A stretch of DNA of 49,261 bases from Prevotella sp. (lineage in GTDB: Bacteria > Bacteroidota > Bacteroidia > Bacteroidales > Bacteroidaceae). Shown here one piece after another: positions 49,145 through 49,261 of this stretch. The notes under the pieces were generated by a model. That model was given only the letters and a program-made list of their open reading frames with translations, was not told the origin of the DNA and made no database searches. Made by a program: the position numbers and the translations under genes. The number at the start of each line of letters is the position of its first letter. Positions within the stretch are counted from its first letter, which is position 1. Location: positions 1 to 49,261 of the forward strand of contig JAFSNG010000033.1 in the NCBI GenBank assembly GCA_017447515.1. Direction: 5' to 3'.

Positions 49145-49261
49145 TTAGTACTCTTTCGCTCTCGTACAGCGGTAAGCAGGTGCCTGTAAGTTCACACGGC
49201 CATATGGGTTGTTACGCTGTGTACATCATCCCCTTACCCCGTATGGCCAAGAGGCATAGGC
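49145..49261 (-). pseudogene. possible 3' end of a protein-coding gene with in-frame stop
   Basis: On the minus strand the frame ending at TAA (49147-49145) reads CTQRNNPYGRVNLQAPAYRC then TRAKEY, which looks protein-like and faintly resembles SUMF1/GldJ-type C-termini. But a TGA stands in frame at 49228-49226, and the 11 codons beyond it (AYASWPYGVRG) cannot be connected without readthrough or a frameshift. A long-range pairing GGCCATA/TATGGCC (49198-49204, 49242-49248) also exists, so a structured RNA is possible. Too little is in the window to decide. Confidence 0.2.

Noticed and set aside
49121-49261. tRNA or known structured RNA at the right edge
   Set aside because: No cloverleaf or GTTCRANNC T-arm can be drawn, and the long-range stem is only 7 bp. 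I keep it only as a weak coding remnant.

Overview
The window looks like a chromosomal segment of a Bacteroidota bacterium, most likely Bacteroidales and Prevotella-like. The evidence is: promoters of the form TTTG, 19-21 bp, TAnnTTTG in front of many genes; a SusC/SusD pair; the DUF4492-cydA-cydB order; lipoproteins and membrane proteins of DUF families typical of this phylum (DUF3089, DUF5056, DUF2807 head-GIN, DUF2975); and few Shine-Dalgarno sequences. All names rest on reading the translated sequence and its motifs. No database search was possible.

Layout. 1-1275 (minus): a DUF3089-like lipoprotein cut by the window edge, a small lipoprotein and an exported nitroreductase. 1317-7300 is an accessory island: a frameshifted HU-like gene, palindromic intergenic DNA, a small element with 20-bp inverted ends, a HipB/HipA toxin-antitoxin pair, a region of iterated motifs, a VapE/VirE-type P-loop protein and a dead VapBC-like locus. 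7372-16172 (minus): SusD, SusC and a large pectinesterase, a minimal pectin-directed locus. 16424-21351 (plus): metG, a cytidylyltransferase-aminotransferase fusion and an ornithine-cyclodeaminase-like gene. These meet a minus-strand group of acyltransferase, uraA and licD. With the fusion gene, licD suggests a surface phospho-amino-alcohol decoration pathway. 24696-31747: pepT, then a minus operon for a coiled-coil membrane protein, TolC, HlyD and two ABC-2 permeases. 31882-36150: DUF4492, cydA, cydB and an exported alpha/beta hydrolase. 36165-38589 (minus): two DUF2975 proteins, a small Cro/C1 regulator, a truncated conserved protein and a TraB/GumN protein whose C-terminus belongs to another family. 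38839-43907: a TlpA-like thioredoxin, topB and a PorE-like OmpA lipoprotein. 43879-46427 (minus): head-GIN lipoprotein, membrane protein, PspC, ECF sigma factor and DUF5056 protein, probably an envelope-stress operon. 46523-49067: rRNA methyltransferase, thyA and folA, closed by a clear terminator.

The most unusual signal is not a gene. At least a dozen places carry short runs of exact or near-exact 7-bp direct repeats, in operon gaps and inside coding regions, where they fall in linkers or a signal peptide. Each site has its own 7-bp word, but some words recur in unrelated genes. A second kind of array has 22-bp period with a palindromic core in each unit and occurs at two clear sites and one weaker one. 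I do not recognise either as a described element family.
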